51,238 nt of DNA from Leptospira biflexa (GTDB lineage Bacteria; Spirochaetota; Leptospiria; Turneriellales; DYLW01): the NCBI GenBank assembly GCA_020720785.1, contig DYOA01000003.1, forward strand, positions 59,614 to 110,851, read 5' to 3'. Each line of letters opens with the position of its first letter. Position 1 is the stretch's first letter. Position numbers and translations under genes: made by a program. Positions 35,196 to 43,213 of this stretch are shown here, one piece after another. The notes under the pieces were generated by a model. It made no database searches and had not been told where the DNA came from. It saw only the letters and a program-made list of their open reading frames with translations.

Positions 35196-35654
35196 TTAGG
35201 CTTCCGCAGGCGTGGTTTCCACCGGCTCCACCATCTCCGGTTTCACTTTTTCCGCTTTTTCTTTCTGGTATGCCACTGCACGCTCATACACCATATCTTT
35301 CTTGGGTGTTTTCTTCATTTCTTTCAAGCGTGCATGCTTGCCAATTTTATCTCTCAGAAAATACAGCTTGGCTCTTCTTACTTTGTTACTGCGGACTTTT
35401 TCAATCTTGTCAATCATGGGAGTGTAAAGAGGAAACACCCTCTCCACCCCAACATCAAAACTGATTCTTCTCACAGTAAAGGACTTTCCGGCTCCGGTAT
35501 TATTGATGGCAATCACTGTCCCTTCATATACCTGGATACGTTCTTTGTCACCTTCTTTGATTTTGTAATGAACTTTAACAACATCGCCGATGCTGAAATT
35601 GACAGGTCGGGATATGGAATCAAAATGGACTTTTTCTAAATCTGGCTGCAGCAT
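35196..35654 (-). CDS. rplS: 50S ribosomal protein L19
   Basis: Protein of the large subunit at the 30S-50S interface. Core residues 15-120: [68 protein letters not shown]. At 152 aa it is about 30-35 residues longer than typical L19; the extra C-terminus is Lys/Glu/Pro-rich ([21 protein letters not shown] region) and probably disordered. ATG at 35654 with CGGAGAAA upstream. rpsP, rimM and trmD, the normal upstream neighbours, are replaced by a glycosyltransferase gene 20 bp upstream. Confidence 0.96.
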   Translation of the reverse strand: MLQPDLEKVHFDSISRPVNFSIGDVVKVHYKIKEGDKERIQVYEGTVIAINNTGAGKSFTVRRISFDVGVERVFPLYTPMIDKIEKVRSNKVRRAKLYFLRDKIGKHARLKEMKKTPKKDMVYERAVAYQKEKAEKVKPEMVEPVETTPAEA

Positions 35655-35674
35655 AGGTTTCTCCGTTTATAGTA

Positions 35675-37222
35675 TTACTTTATTGACTGCCGGGCCGGCA
35701 TGGTCTCTCTGTTTTGCAGATACACTTTCAAACCTTCCCAAACAGTGGCAAAACTCACATAGTAAAAGCCCAGGGCATAAATAACCAGGAAGGGCAGTAC
35801 CAGATATTTATCCACTGAAATGGAAACAAAAATGGTGATGGTTACATAAACCCCCATTAAAAACTCCAGAATGGCTATTTTGTCAATTTTTAATTCGTTG
35901 TATTTGTTACGCTCTTCCACTTTATCCTTTCTGGTTTCCAGCCGGAGTTTGGGGGTACGCACAAAGCTGCTTTTTTTGCCGATGATGGCTTCTATAAAAG
36001 CTTTTGTATTGCTGACCGCAATTCCGGTTCCAATCATCATCAGAATGGGAAGCATGAAAAAGGTTTTCCACCAGCCTTTCTGGTTCAGGTGGTACTGGCT
36101 GGCTCCATACAGAGCCATGGGTCCAAAGGTTCCCACAGAAAAGAAAACGGCCAAACCAAAGAGTACGGCGGTGGACATTTGAAGGAACATTTCATGGAAT
36201 GCCAGAAGCGGTAGAGTCACCAGAATGTTCACAATCATTAAAGGGTGAACGGAATAGTTTGTCAGGTGGGTAATAGCTTCCGCTTTTACCTTCCAGCTCC
36301 GGTTTGCCCGGAAAATAGCGGGGATCAGTTTAACGGCTGTCTGGATGGAACCCTTGCACCACCGGAACTGCTGGGTTTTATATGCACTGATGGTGGCCGG
36401 CAATTCCGCAGGATTCACTACATCGGCCAGATATTTGAATTTCCAGCCTTTCTCAGAAAGTTCCGCCCGGTAGGAAAGATCAAAATCTTCGGTTAAAGTA
36501 TCTCCTGACCAGTTTCCAGCATCATAGATGGTTTCTTTTCTCCAGACTCCGGCTGTTCCATTGAAGTTCATCCAGAGATCAGAGCCATTCCGGGCTACCT
36601 GTTCAATAATAAAGTGTGCATCAATTCCCAGTTTCTGGGCTTTGGTGAGCATGGAATAATCCCCGTTAATGTGCCCCCAACGGGTTTGCACCATCCCGAT
36701 CTTGGGATCTTCCATGAGGAAGGGAATGGATTTTTTCAGAAAATCTTCTGCCGGAATAAAATCCGCATCAAAGATGGCCAGATAATCTCCCTTCGCTACG
36801 TCCATAGCTTCCCGGAGAGCTCCGGCTTTATGGTCTTTGCGGTTTTCCCGGTGGATGTATTTGATGTCATAGCCATTTTTCTTTAATTCTGCTACTTTTT
36901 CCATACCCAACTGGGCACTTTCATCCGTGGAATCATCCAGAAGCTGGATTTCCATTTTATTCTTGGGGTAATCCATTTGGATGATGGAATCCAGAAGCCT
37001 CTCCAGAACATAGTATTCATTGAAGACGGGAAGCTGTACCGTTACCACCGGCCATTCCCGTTTGGGCTTTTGGGACAGATCAATGGAGCATGAGCCAGAA
37101 TGGCAGGATGATCCGTTTTTTTTGAATAAATACACCATGATATAGCAATGGAGCCCAAAATAGAAAAGCGCCATGATATCCACCAAGTACACAAGTACCA
37201 GAAAACCGAGTATTATCTCCAT
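35675..37222 (-). CDS. Membrane family-2 glycosyltransferase, CslA/glucan-synthase-like
   Basis: 515-aa processive-type GT2 enzyme. Transmembrane helix about 5-32, a loop with CHSGSC, then the catalytic domain: DD (96-97), DxD (152-154), TED (244-246) and QxxRW (284-288, QQFRWCKG), followed by four or so C-terminal helices. The full D,D,D,QxxRW set predicts an active synthase of a beta-linked polysaccharide or a glycolipid. The QFRWCKG form is like plant CslA/C and bacterial glucomannan-type enzymes. No PilZ domain or BcsB partner is seen. ATG at 37222 follows GGAGGCAACT. It heads the run into rplS-rnhB-mgtE. Confidence 0.88.
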   Translation of the reverse strand: MEIILGFLVLVYLVDIMALFYFGLHCYIMVYLFKKNGSSCHSGSCSIDLSQKPKREWPVVTVQLPVFNEYYVLERLLDSIIQMDYPKNKMEIQLLDDSTDESAQLGMEKVAELKKNGYDIKYIHRENRKDHKAGALREAMDVAKGDYLAIFDADFIPAEDFLKKSIPFLMEDPKIGMVQTRWGHINGDYSMLTKAQKLGIDAHFIIEQVARNGSDLWMNFNGTAGVWRKETIYDAGNWSGDTLTEDFDLSYRAELSEKGWKFKYLADVVNPAELPATISAYKTQQFRWCKGSIQTAVKLIPAIFRANRSWKVKAEAITHLTNYSVHPLMIVNILVTLPLLAFHEMFLQMSTAVLFGLAVFFSVGTFGPMALYGASQYHLNQKGWWKTFFMLPILMMIGTGIAVSNTKAFIEAIIGKKSSFVRTPKLRLETRKDKVEERNKYNELKIDKIAILEFLMGVYVTITIFVSISVDKYLVLPFLVIYALGFYYVSFATVWEGLKVYLQNRETMPARQSIK

Positions 37223-37387
37223 AGTTGCCTCCAGTCATTTACCATCTTTCAGATATGGTGTCAAGGATTATCCGTTTAGCAAGCTGCTATCCTAAAAAAT
37301 TATGTCACATAATCCGGCCATCAAAAAATAAACTCATTGACATCAGGAATCAGAATACCCCACAATCTTTATTCACCGGAGGTTTTC

Positions 37388-38449
37388 ATGAAAAAATATC
37401 TGGGCATTTTTGTTTTCCTTTCAGCCATTACCATCTTTGTTTTCCAGATCCTGCCTGCACGTGCAAACCGCGAGCACCTGGACTGGAAAATCGCCATCAT
37501 ATTAAAAGCCATCAATCTGTACTCTCCCAACTACAAAGAAATGGAGCCGGAGGAAGTACGCAGGAGGATCAATAATGGAATTGTTAAATCCCAGATCAGA
37601 AAACCCAAAGTGTATCATATTGATAATATTATTGCAGACCAAAACCAAACCCGGATCCCACTAAGAATTTACTACCCGCGTCCGGTTCCCCCGCTGGGTC
37701 ATCTGGATTCCCTGCCACCGGTGATAGTTTTTTATCATGGCGGAGGTTTCCTGCAGGGCAGTCTGGATACGCATGATAATGTATGCCGGAGACTGGTGCG
37801 GGAGTCCAGGGCGATTGTGGTTTCTGTGGATTATCGTCTGGCTCCGGAAAATCCATTCCCTGCCGCCGTTGTGGACGCATATAATTCCTTTTTATGGGTT
37901 TCCGAGCATATCCACCAGATTGGCGGAGATCCAGAAAACCTGATTGTGGCCGGGGATAGTGCGGGTGGAAATCTGGCCGCAGTGGTCACCCATCTGGCCA
38001 GAGATAAAAACGGCCCCAAAATTTCACTTCAGATTTTAATCTATCCCGCTGTGGATCTCACCGGGAGCCAGATGAGCCACTCTTATGCCCGGTACGGAGA
38101 AGGATATTTTCTGACTCTGGATAAACTGATGTGGCTCCGGTCCCTGTATGTCCCCCAAAAAGAAGACCAGATTTCCCCTCTGGCCAGTCCCATCCTCTCA
38201 AAAAATTTTGCCAATCTGCCACCCGCTATCATTATCGGGGCGGGATTTGATCCATTAAGAGACCAGGGTGCGGACTATGCCCATAAACTCCAGGATGCCG
38301 GAGTGAGCGTGCAGTATTATCTTTATCCGGATGTGATCCATGGTTTTGTCAATATGGGATTTTTAAATCAAAGCAGAGACGCCATCCGGAAAATATCCGC
38401 ATCCGTAAACCCAAAACCATCCAGTATCACCCGCCTCCAGCCCAGGTAA
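37388..38449 (+). CDS. Exported alpha/beta hydrolase, HSL-type esterase
   Basis: 353-aa serine esterase of the hormone-sensitive-lipase family. N-terminal signal peptide or anchor (MKKYLGIFVFLSAITIFVF, possible cut after ARA). Oxyanion motif HGGGF (117-121), nucleophile S191 in GDSAGGN, acid D288 (GAGFDPLRD) and H318 (VIHGF) form a complete triad. The ATG at 37388 has CCGGAGG upstream; an upstream frame from 37337 is rejected. A TTGACA sequence at 37337-37342 may be the -35 element, though no good -10 is visible. Likely periplasmic, acting on short-chain esters. Confidence 0.9.
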   Translation: MKKYLGIFVFLSAITIFVFQILPARANREHLDWKIAIILKAINLYSPNYKEMEPEEVRRRINNGIVKSQIRKPKVYHIDNIIADQNQTRIPLRIYYPRPVPPLGHLDSLPPVIVFYHGGGFLQGSLDTHDNVCRRLVRESRAIVVSVDYRLAPENPFPAAVVDAYNSFLWVSEHIHQIGGDPENLIVAGDSAGGNLAAVVTHLARDKNGPKISLQILIYPAVDLTGSQMSHSYARYGEGYFLTLDKLMWLRSLYVPQKEDQISPLASPILSKNFANLPPAIIIGAGFDPLRDQGADYAHKLQDAGVSVQYYLYPDVIHGFVNMGFLNQSRDAIRKISASVNPKPSSITRLQPR

Positions 38450-38487
38450 CGGTTTTTCCACTTTTTTTAGGGAAAATAATTGGCCGA

Positions 38488-39222
38488 TTATTTCTCAAAT
38501 TGAATCAGAAAACCCGTTCTCTGGTGTTCCTCATAGGATTCCACAAAATAGCCACTGTCCCCCATAATGGATGGTATAACCCGGTCTTTGTAATCTCCGT
38601 GGCTGAAATACCATTGCAGATAATTTTTCATAACGTTGTTTTCCCCGCTCTGGAGGACTCCCGGAATATGGACAAAAGTGAGCCTATTCCTGTCTTCATC
38701 CCGATACAGAATACTCACCGCCAAGTGGTTTCCTTCATACTGGCCGATGGGTATATCCTTGCGTAACACGGGTTCAAAAATAAAATGAATGTCTTTGCGG
38801 CATTGGATGTATCCATCTTTGGGAAAACACTTTGAGAACCGTGTTTCCTTCTCGCTGGTATGAAACCAGTAGTGAAACCCTTCATTATCAACAATGAGAT
38901 ATTTACTGCTACCATCCACCTCCTCCGCCATTCCGGATCCAGGCTGAAACGGGGGAATATAGGCAGCATCCATTCCCCCCAGAACTGCTTTCATGGTCCA
39001 GTCATCCTTGGAAAAATTAATCTGTACGATGGGTTTGTAGTGGAAAGTAAATAAAAATGTAAAAGGGGCCTTTTTAATTCTCACTTTACCGGATTGGGTG
39101 GAATATGTTTTTGCCCCCTGGATTATCTTCACATTCAGTGGTAATCTCTGGGATTCCACAGCCAAAACTCCGGAAAAACAACCAAAAAGCAAAAATTGCG
39201 AAATTACAAATATTTTTCTCAT
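38488..39222 (-). CDS. Exported protein of unknown family
   Basis: 244 aa from the ATG at 39222, which has GGGAGAT just upstream. Residues 1-24 are a signal peptide (MRKIFVISQFLLFGCFSGVLA, probable cut LA-VES). The mature part is beta-rich (FTFLFTFHYKPIVQINF, GFHYWFHTSEK) with two cysteines 11 residues apart (KCFPKDGYIQC) that may form a disulfide. It contains no motif I recognise. An Arg/Asn-rich open frame further upstream (to 39309) lacks support. It converges on the esterase gene. Confidence 0.75.
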   Translation of the reverse strand: MRKIFVISQFLLFGCFSGVLAVESQRLPLNVKIIQGAKTYSTQSGKVRIKKAPFTFLFTFHYKPIVQINFSKDDWTMKAVLGGMDAAYIPPFQPGSGMAEEVDGSSKYLIVDNEGFHYWFHTSEKETRFSKCFPKDGYIQCRKDIHFIFEPVLRKDIPIGQYEGNHLAVSILYRDEDRNRLTFVHIPGVLQSGENNVMKNYLQWYFSHGDYKDRVIPSIMGDSGYFVESYEEHQRTGFLIQFEK

Positions 39223-39382
39223 ATCTCCCTCCGTTTGGGAATTGAAAACACAGATCAGCATCGCCGTTGTCAATGATAAATGTAGCTCTTCTGCATTTTT
39301 CCGGATCACAGCCCCATGGTCATTATACCCTTTCCGGTAAAACTCGTTGACCGTATGTCTGCATTATAGAAAATACCGGAAA

Positions 39383-39454
39383 GTCCCTGTAGCTCAGTGG
39401 ATAGAGCACTGGCCTCCGGAGCCAGGTGCGCAGGTTCGATTCCTGCCAGGGACG
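39383..39454 (+). tRNA. tRNA-Arg (anticodon CCG)
   Basis: Complete cloverleaf: acceptor GTCCCTG paired with CAGGGAC, D stem GCTC/GAGC, anticodon stem CTGGC/GCCAG with loop CTCCGGA, T stem GCAGG/CCTGC with TTCGATT loop, and discriminator G at 39454. The anticodon CCG at 39416-39418 reads CGG. CCA is not encoded. A TTGACC at 39347 may be a -35 element but no good -10 follows. The 3' end lies 10 bp from the last stop of the convergent nine-gene nuclease-like operon. Confidence 0.97.
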
Positions 39455-39464
39455 AATATCCATT

Positions 39465-40580
39465 TCAGTTTTTTGCCTTGAGGATGAATTTCACCGGAAA
39501 GTGGTCGGAAACACCGGAGTAGTCCGGATGGGAATATCTTTCAGGAACAATTTGTCCTTTTTTGTTTTTCACTTTCTGGAGTTTGCAGACGGTGGCCACG
39601 GCAAAAGATTTCCCATCCGGAATATAGGAAGCATCTCCGAAGGAGTCCACCCATCGGCGGTGGAGAAAGAAGAGATCCAGCATGGACCATTCTCCATGAT
39701 AGTTATGGGTACCGCCCACTTTTTTTTCCATGCGGATTATATAGTCCGCGGAAACCGCCCAGTGCTCCTTTGTGATCTCCCGCATCCGGGGAAGTTCCGT
39801 TGTGATGACATTACTATCCCCACCGGCAATAATGAGACCCCGGGGATTTTTCTCCAGGATTTCCTCCGCTATCCGGTTCATGGCTTCCAGGCCTTTTACC
39901 CGGTCTTCCCAGGGATTCATCTGGGAAGGGAAATGGAAATTCAGAACAGATATTTTTTCTCCGGAGGGGAGAAGAAAATCCGCCTGCAGAATGCCACGGG
40001 TAAGGTTATTATCCAGCCGCAATTTATGCAATATGGGGTTTTGTGATTCTTCTTTGACGTCCCGGTAAAGGGGCAGTTTGGAAAGAATGCCGGTGTCAAT
40101 GCCTCTTTCATCCTCTCCTTCCACCAGAACTGCGTGGAGATATTTATGCTGGATTTTCTGTGCGTTCAGATTCTGCATCAGCCGCTGGAGCACTCTCTGG
40201 TTTTCCACTTCCTGTACCAGCAGGATGTCCGGACATTGTCCCTGGGAATTTTTCAGAATGCTGCGCGTCAAACGGTCAATTTTATCTTTGAGTCTTTTCT
40301 CTGACCAGTCCATTTCCAGACAGGATTTTCTCCAGTTCGGATTGGATGGGCAGTTTTTTTCCAGAAGGGTTTTATTTCTCTTTTTGAATTCCAGAGGCAG
40401 ATACGTATAATCATTTTTTCCCTCATCGTGGATCGCATCAAACAGGTTTTCCAGATTATAGGTCATGATCAGAATATCCCGGTTTTTCTTTGCAGAAAAA
40501 AGAAACGCGGTGGAGATAAGAAATATCCCCGCAGCAGCCAATCCGCTATAGAATAATTTATTTCTTTTGTTTATCCGCAT
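39465..40580 (-). CDS. Exported/anchored EEP-family nuclease or phosphodiesterase (1)
   Basis: 371-aa endonuclease/exonuclease/phosphatase (DNase I-like) protein. N-terminal signal anchor or signal peptide (about 9-29), then the catalytic fold with all key residues visible: YNLENLFD (41-48), QEVEN (E124), HFPSQ, GGDSN, LD and SDHFP. A pair of cysteines (C77, C87 in CPSNPNWRKSC) is shared with the paralogue at 41359. The ATG at 40580 overlaps the MORN gene by 23 nt. An upstream frame to 40640 is rejected. Last gene of the operon. Predicted activity on DNA, RNA or another phosphodiester; the family also includes phospholipases. Confidence 0.87.
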   Translation of the reverse strand: MRINKRNKLFYSGLAAAGIFLISTAFLFSAKKNRDILIMTYNLENLFDAIHDEGKNDYTYLPLEFKKRNKTLLEKNCPSNPNWRKSCLEMDWSEKRLKDKIDRLTRSILKNSQGQCPDILLVQEVENQRVLQRLMQNLNAQKIQHKYLHAVLVEGEDERGIDTGILSKLPLYRDVKEESQNPILHKLRLDNNLTRGILQADFLLPSGEKISVLNFHFPSQMNPWEDRVKGLEAMNRIAEEILEKNPRGLIIAGGDSNVITTELPRMREITKEHWAVSADYIIRMEKKVGGTHNYHGEWSMLDLFFLHRRWVDSFGDASYIPDGKSFAVATVCKLQKVKNKKGQIVPERYSHPDYSGVSDHFPVKFILKAKN

Positions 40581-41334
40581 GGCCAGTTGTTTTTTCCTCT
40601 TTTGATTCCATCTTTTGGGATTTCTGGGGGGTTTCCTCACCGGAGGTTTCTTTTTCCCAGAAAATGCCGCTCTTCACTTTGGGGTCGCGGGAGCGGATGT
40701 GGGTATATTTTTTTACAATGCCATCTTTTCCATAAAATCTGCCGGGCAGATAATTGGCTTCTTTTTCCGTGTCATAGATTTCTGACTGGGTCTCAAATGT
40801 TCCTTTGTATACGCCACCGCCGGGTATTTTCAGAACTCCGGCACCGTTGGGAGAGCCGTCTTTCCACTGACCAATGTATTCCAGCCCGCCCTTTACGGAG
40901 AGAACTCCGGCACCGTCAAACTGGTTATCTTTCCAGAATCCGATGTATTTATCCCCTTCCACCCAGGAACCGGTGCCGATGCCGTTCATACGTCCATTTT
41001 CCCAGTGGCCAATGTACTGGTCCCCATTGGGCATGGTGAGAACACCGTCTCCGCCGCCCACCATCCCATTCCGGAATAACCCGGTATATTCCCCGCCTTT
41101 GGCAAACTGCAGGGACCCTTCTCCATGAAAACGGCCATCCTTGAATTCTCCGGTGTAAATATCCCCACCGGTTTCTTTTGCCTGACCGGTTCCGTCCACA
41201 CAGTTTCCGGATACACAGTCCAACCCGGAGAAGGCGGGTTTTTCCTTCCCGGTGGATACTTCCGGAGCGGATTTACAGGACAGAATTCCCAGAGCAAACA
41301 CCCATGGGATAACGTTGTATTTATTGATTTTCAT
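40558..41334 (-). CDS. MORN-repeat lipoprotein
   Basis: 258-aa predicted lipoprotein (lipobox ILSC). After a short cysteine-bearing segment (DCVSGNC) come about five MORN repeats (pattern Y-x-G-x-W/F-x-D/N-G-x-x-x-G-x-G) between residues 60 and 180: YTGEFKDGRFHGEG, YTGLFRNG, YIGHWENGRMNGIG, YIGFWKDN, YIGQWKDGSPNGAG, YKGTF. The tail is Lys/Glu-rich. MORN repeats are usually scaffold or lipid-contact modules. Start ATG 41334 with GGGGAG upstream is preferred over 41355. It sits between the two EEP genes and overlaps the downstream one by 23 nt. Confidence 0.87.
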   Translation of the reverse strand: MKINKYNVIPWVFALGILSCKSAPEVSTGKEKPAFSGLDCVSGNCVDGTGQAKETGGDIYTGEFKDGRFHGEGSLQFAKGGEYTGLFRNGMVGGGDGVLTMPNGDQYIGHWENGRMNGIGTGSWVEGDKYIGFWKDNQFDGAGVLSVKGGLEYIGQWKDGSPNGAGVLKIPGGGVYKGTFETQSEIYDTEKEANYLPGRFYGKDGIVKKYTHIRSRDPKVKSGIFWEKETSGEETPQKSQKMESKEEKTTGHADKQKK

Positions 41335-41358
41335 TTTCTCTCCCCAATATTTCATCCA

Positions 41359-42516
41359 TTAAAAATTCCGGACAATTTCCACAATGAACGGAAAGTGGTC
41401 CGCCACCCCGTTGAAATCCGGATGACGGAACGCCCTGGGAATTCGTTCACCGTTTTTCCCCTCGGTATACTGTCCCCTCCATGCATTAGCCACCCGTGCC
41501 GATTTTTCATCCACAATCCAGCGGGATTTCTTCTCCGTAGCGGTTACCTGGGCCATTTCTCCGGGGAACACCAGCACATCCAGATACGACCATTCGCCCT
41601 TGTAATTATGGGTTCCTCTGGCCCCGGAGCTTTTTTCATCGTCCGACTGGATCAGATTTCTGGAAATGATATAGCCATTAAAATATTCTTTCCAGAGGGA
41701 TTCCTCTTTGCCCACAATATTGGAATCCCCGCCGGCCACCATGAGAACATGCTCCTCTCTGCTCAGAATATCTCTCTTTTTGTCTTCCATCACAGACCTC
41801 AGGTGCTCCATGGAAACCGCACGGAATTTGACATCCAGCATCTGGGCAGGGAAGTGATACACAAAAACGGTGATTTTTTCTCTGCCGTTTCCGGGCAGCC
41901 GGAACGTGGCTTCCAGAACCCCTCGGGAATCCCGGGGCTTGCCGTACCGTTCCCAGTTCATCTCATGGGTGAGCGGTGCGGACGCAAGCGGCAGCTTGGA
42001 TAATATGGCATTGTCAATCCCCCGGCGGTCGGAGCCCTCCACCAGAACGGCTTCCAGATAATGACCGCTTTTTGCGGAGGAACGGGCGTTGATATAGTCC
42101 TTGAGCCGGTTCAGAACTTTAACGTTTTCCACTTCCTGGAACAGGATAATATCCGGACTGCCATTGGCCAGAATGGCACTGGTCATGTGATCCAGTTTTT
42201 TCTGAAGAAGGGTTTCATTCCAGTCATTCTCCAGACAGGATTTTTTTCCCTTCCCCATTTTACCGCACTCCCTCTGGATTTGGGGACTCTGATCTTTGAC
42301 ACTTTTGGGCATGTATGGGAAATCCAGCTTTCCCGGATCGTGTTCTGTATCAAACAGGTTTTCTGCGTTCATGGTCATCAACAAAATCCGGGTCTTGGTG
42401 ACCATGTGCTCCGGCATGGATTTTTCTGTAAAGGAATCCGCAGCCAGAAAATAAACCGCAGGAACCACAACGGCCAGAAGGAGGATGGATTTTTTTATAA
42501 AACCGCTCATATACAT
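41359..42516 (-). CDS. Exported/anchored EEP-family nuclease or phosphodiesterase (2)
   Basis: 385-aa paralogue of the last operon gene: signal anchor or signal peptide (about 7-26), then an EEP fold with MNAENLFD (50-57), FQEVEN (E128), YHFPAQ, GGDSN, YLD and ADHFP. Shared with the paralogue but not general to EEP proteins are the cysteine pair (C84, C94) leading into SCLENDW and the block AVLVEGSDRRGID. Start at ATG 42516, one base after the SNase-like stop; a second ATG at 42510 is equally possible. The two EEPs flank the MORN lipoprotein, suggesting duplication within the operon. Confidence 0.87.
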   Translation of the reverse strand: MYMSGFIKKSILLLAVVVPAVYFLAADSFTEKSMPEHMVTKTRILLMTMNAENLFDTEHDPGKLDFPYMPKSVKDQSPQIQRECGKMGKGKKSCLENDWNETLLQKKLDHMTSAILANGSPDIILFQEVENVKVLNRLKDYINARSSAKSGHYLEAVLVEGSDRRGIDNAILSKLPLASAPLTHEMNWERYGKPRDSRGVLEATFRLPGNGREKITVFVYHFPAQMLDVKFRAVSMEHLRSVMEDKKRDILSREEHVLMVAGGDSNIVGKEESLWKEYFNGYIISRNLIQSDDEKSSGARGTHNYKGEWSYLDVLVFPGEMAQVTATEKKSRWIVDEKSARVANAWRGQYTEGKNGERIPRAFRHPDFNGVADHFPFIVEIVRNF

Positions 42517-42517
42517 A

Positions 42518-43195
42518 TCAACGAACCACCGGAACAACGATTTTTTCCACTATGGCTTTTCCTTTTTTCTCCCCGGATGTGCTTTCACTTTTCAGGCGGA
42601 GTTGCCATACTTTGTAGAGACCGTTTTTATGGTCAATAGCATAATCCAGGGCGGCTTTCATACTGCCTTCATATTTTTTATTGTCTATGTCTGTCACCGG
42701 ATACGCATAGCCTGCCCGGACAAGCTCCACATTGATAATTTTCTGGTTGGGGGAATACAGATATACCAGCAGATTCCCAAACGCATTTTTTTCCCGGACA
42801 TCCTGCTCTATGTACAGCACATCGCCCTTGGTGGCATAGTCTTTCAAAGCTCCCCTCGCATCGGAATAAAGCGTCTGGATGTGCTCCTTTTCCTCTTTGG
42901 GAAGCAGACCTTTGTCAAAATACCCCTGAATTTCTTTATACTCCGGTAATTCCACCCCAATCAGCTCAATCCGTCTGTCCCAGTTATTCATAGTGACAGA
43001 TGCAGAATTATTGGTGAGAACTTTTTCCATGGTCACGGCTTCCAGGGCGGACTTGCGGATATGCTCTTTTTCAAATTCACTTTTTTCTTTGATTTCTACC
43101 ACAGCCGCTTGGGGGAAAATCGGGGAAAAAACCGCCAGACGTGTGAAAATAAGAATGGTGACAGTCACCATGCCATATTTTAATTTATTATCCAT
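42518..43195 (-). CDS. SNase-fold protein, probably catalytically inactive
   Basis: 225 aa from the ATG at 43195, which follows GGAGGATATAAAA. N-terminal hydrophobic signal or anchor (7-24). Residues about 52-200 match the thermonuclease (SNase) OB-fold: IELIGVELPE (76-85), FGNLLVYLY, INVELVRAGYA, KNGLYKVW. By alignment to staphylococcal nuclease the catalytic Arg35 is E77, Asp40 is E82, Thr41 is L83, and Arg87 in the G-R motif is N141; only Glu43 (E85) is kept. I infer loss of nuclease activity and a binding role. It lies between the beta-barrel gene (18 bp) and the EEP gene (1 bp). Confidence 0.82.
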   Translation of the reverse strand: MDNKLKYGMVTVTILIFTRLAVFSPIFPQAAVVEIKEKSEFEKEHIRKSALEAVTMEKVLTNNSASVTMNNWDRRIELIGVELPEYKEIQGYFDKGLLPKEEKEHIQTLYSDARGALKDYATKGDVLYIEQDVREKNAFGNLLVYLYSPNQKIINVELVRAGYAYPVTDIDNKKYEGSMKAALDYAIDHKNGLYKVWQLRLKSESTSGEKKGKAIVEKIVVPVVR

Positions 43196-43213
43196 TTTTA
43201 TATCCTCCAACCC

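Noticed and set aside
38462..38494. AT-rich inverted repeat with T-run between esterase and unknown protein
   Set aside because: The T-run precedes rather than follows the stem on the plus strand, and no T-run follows on the minus strand; it overlaps the coding end.
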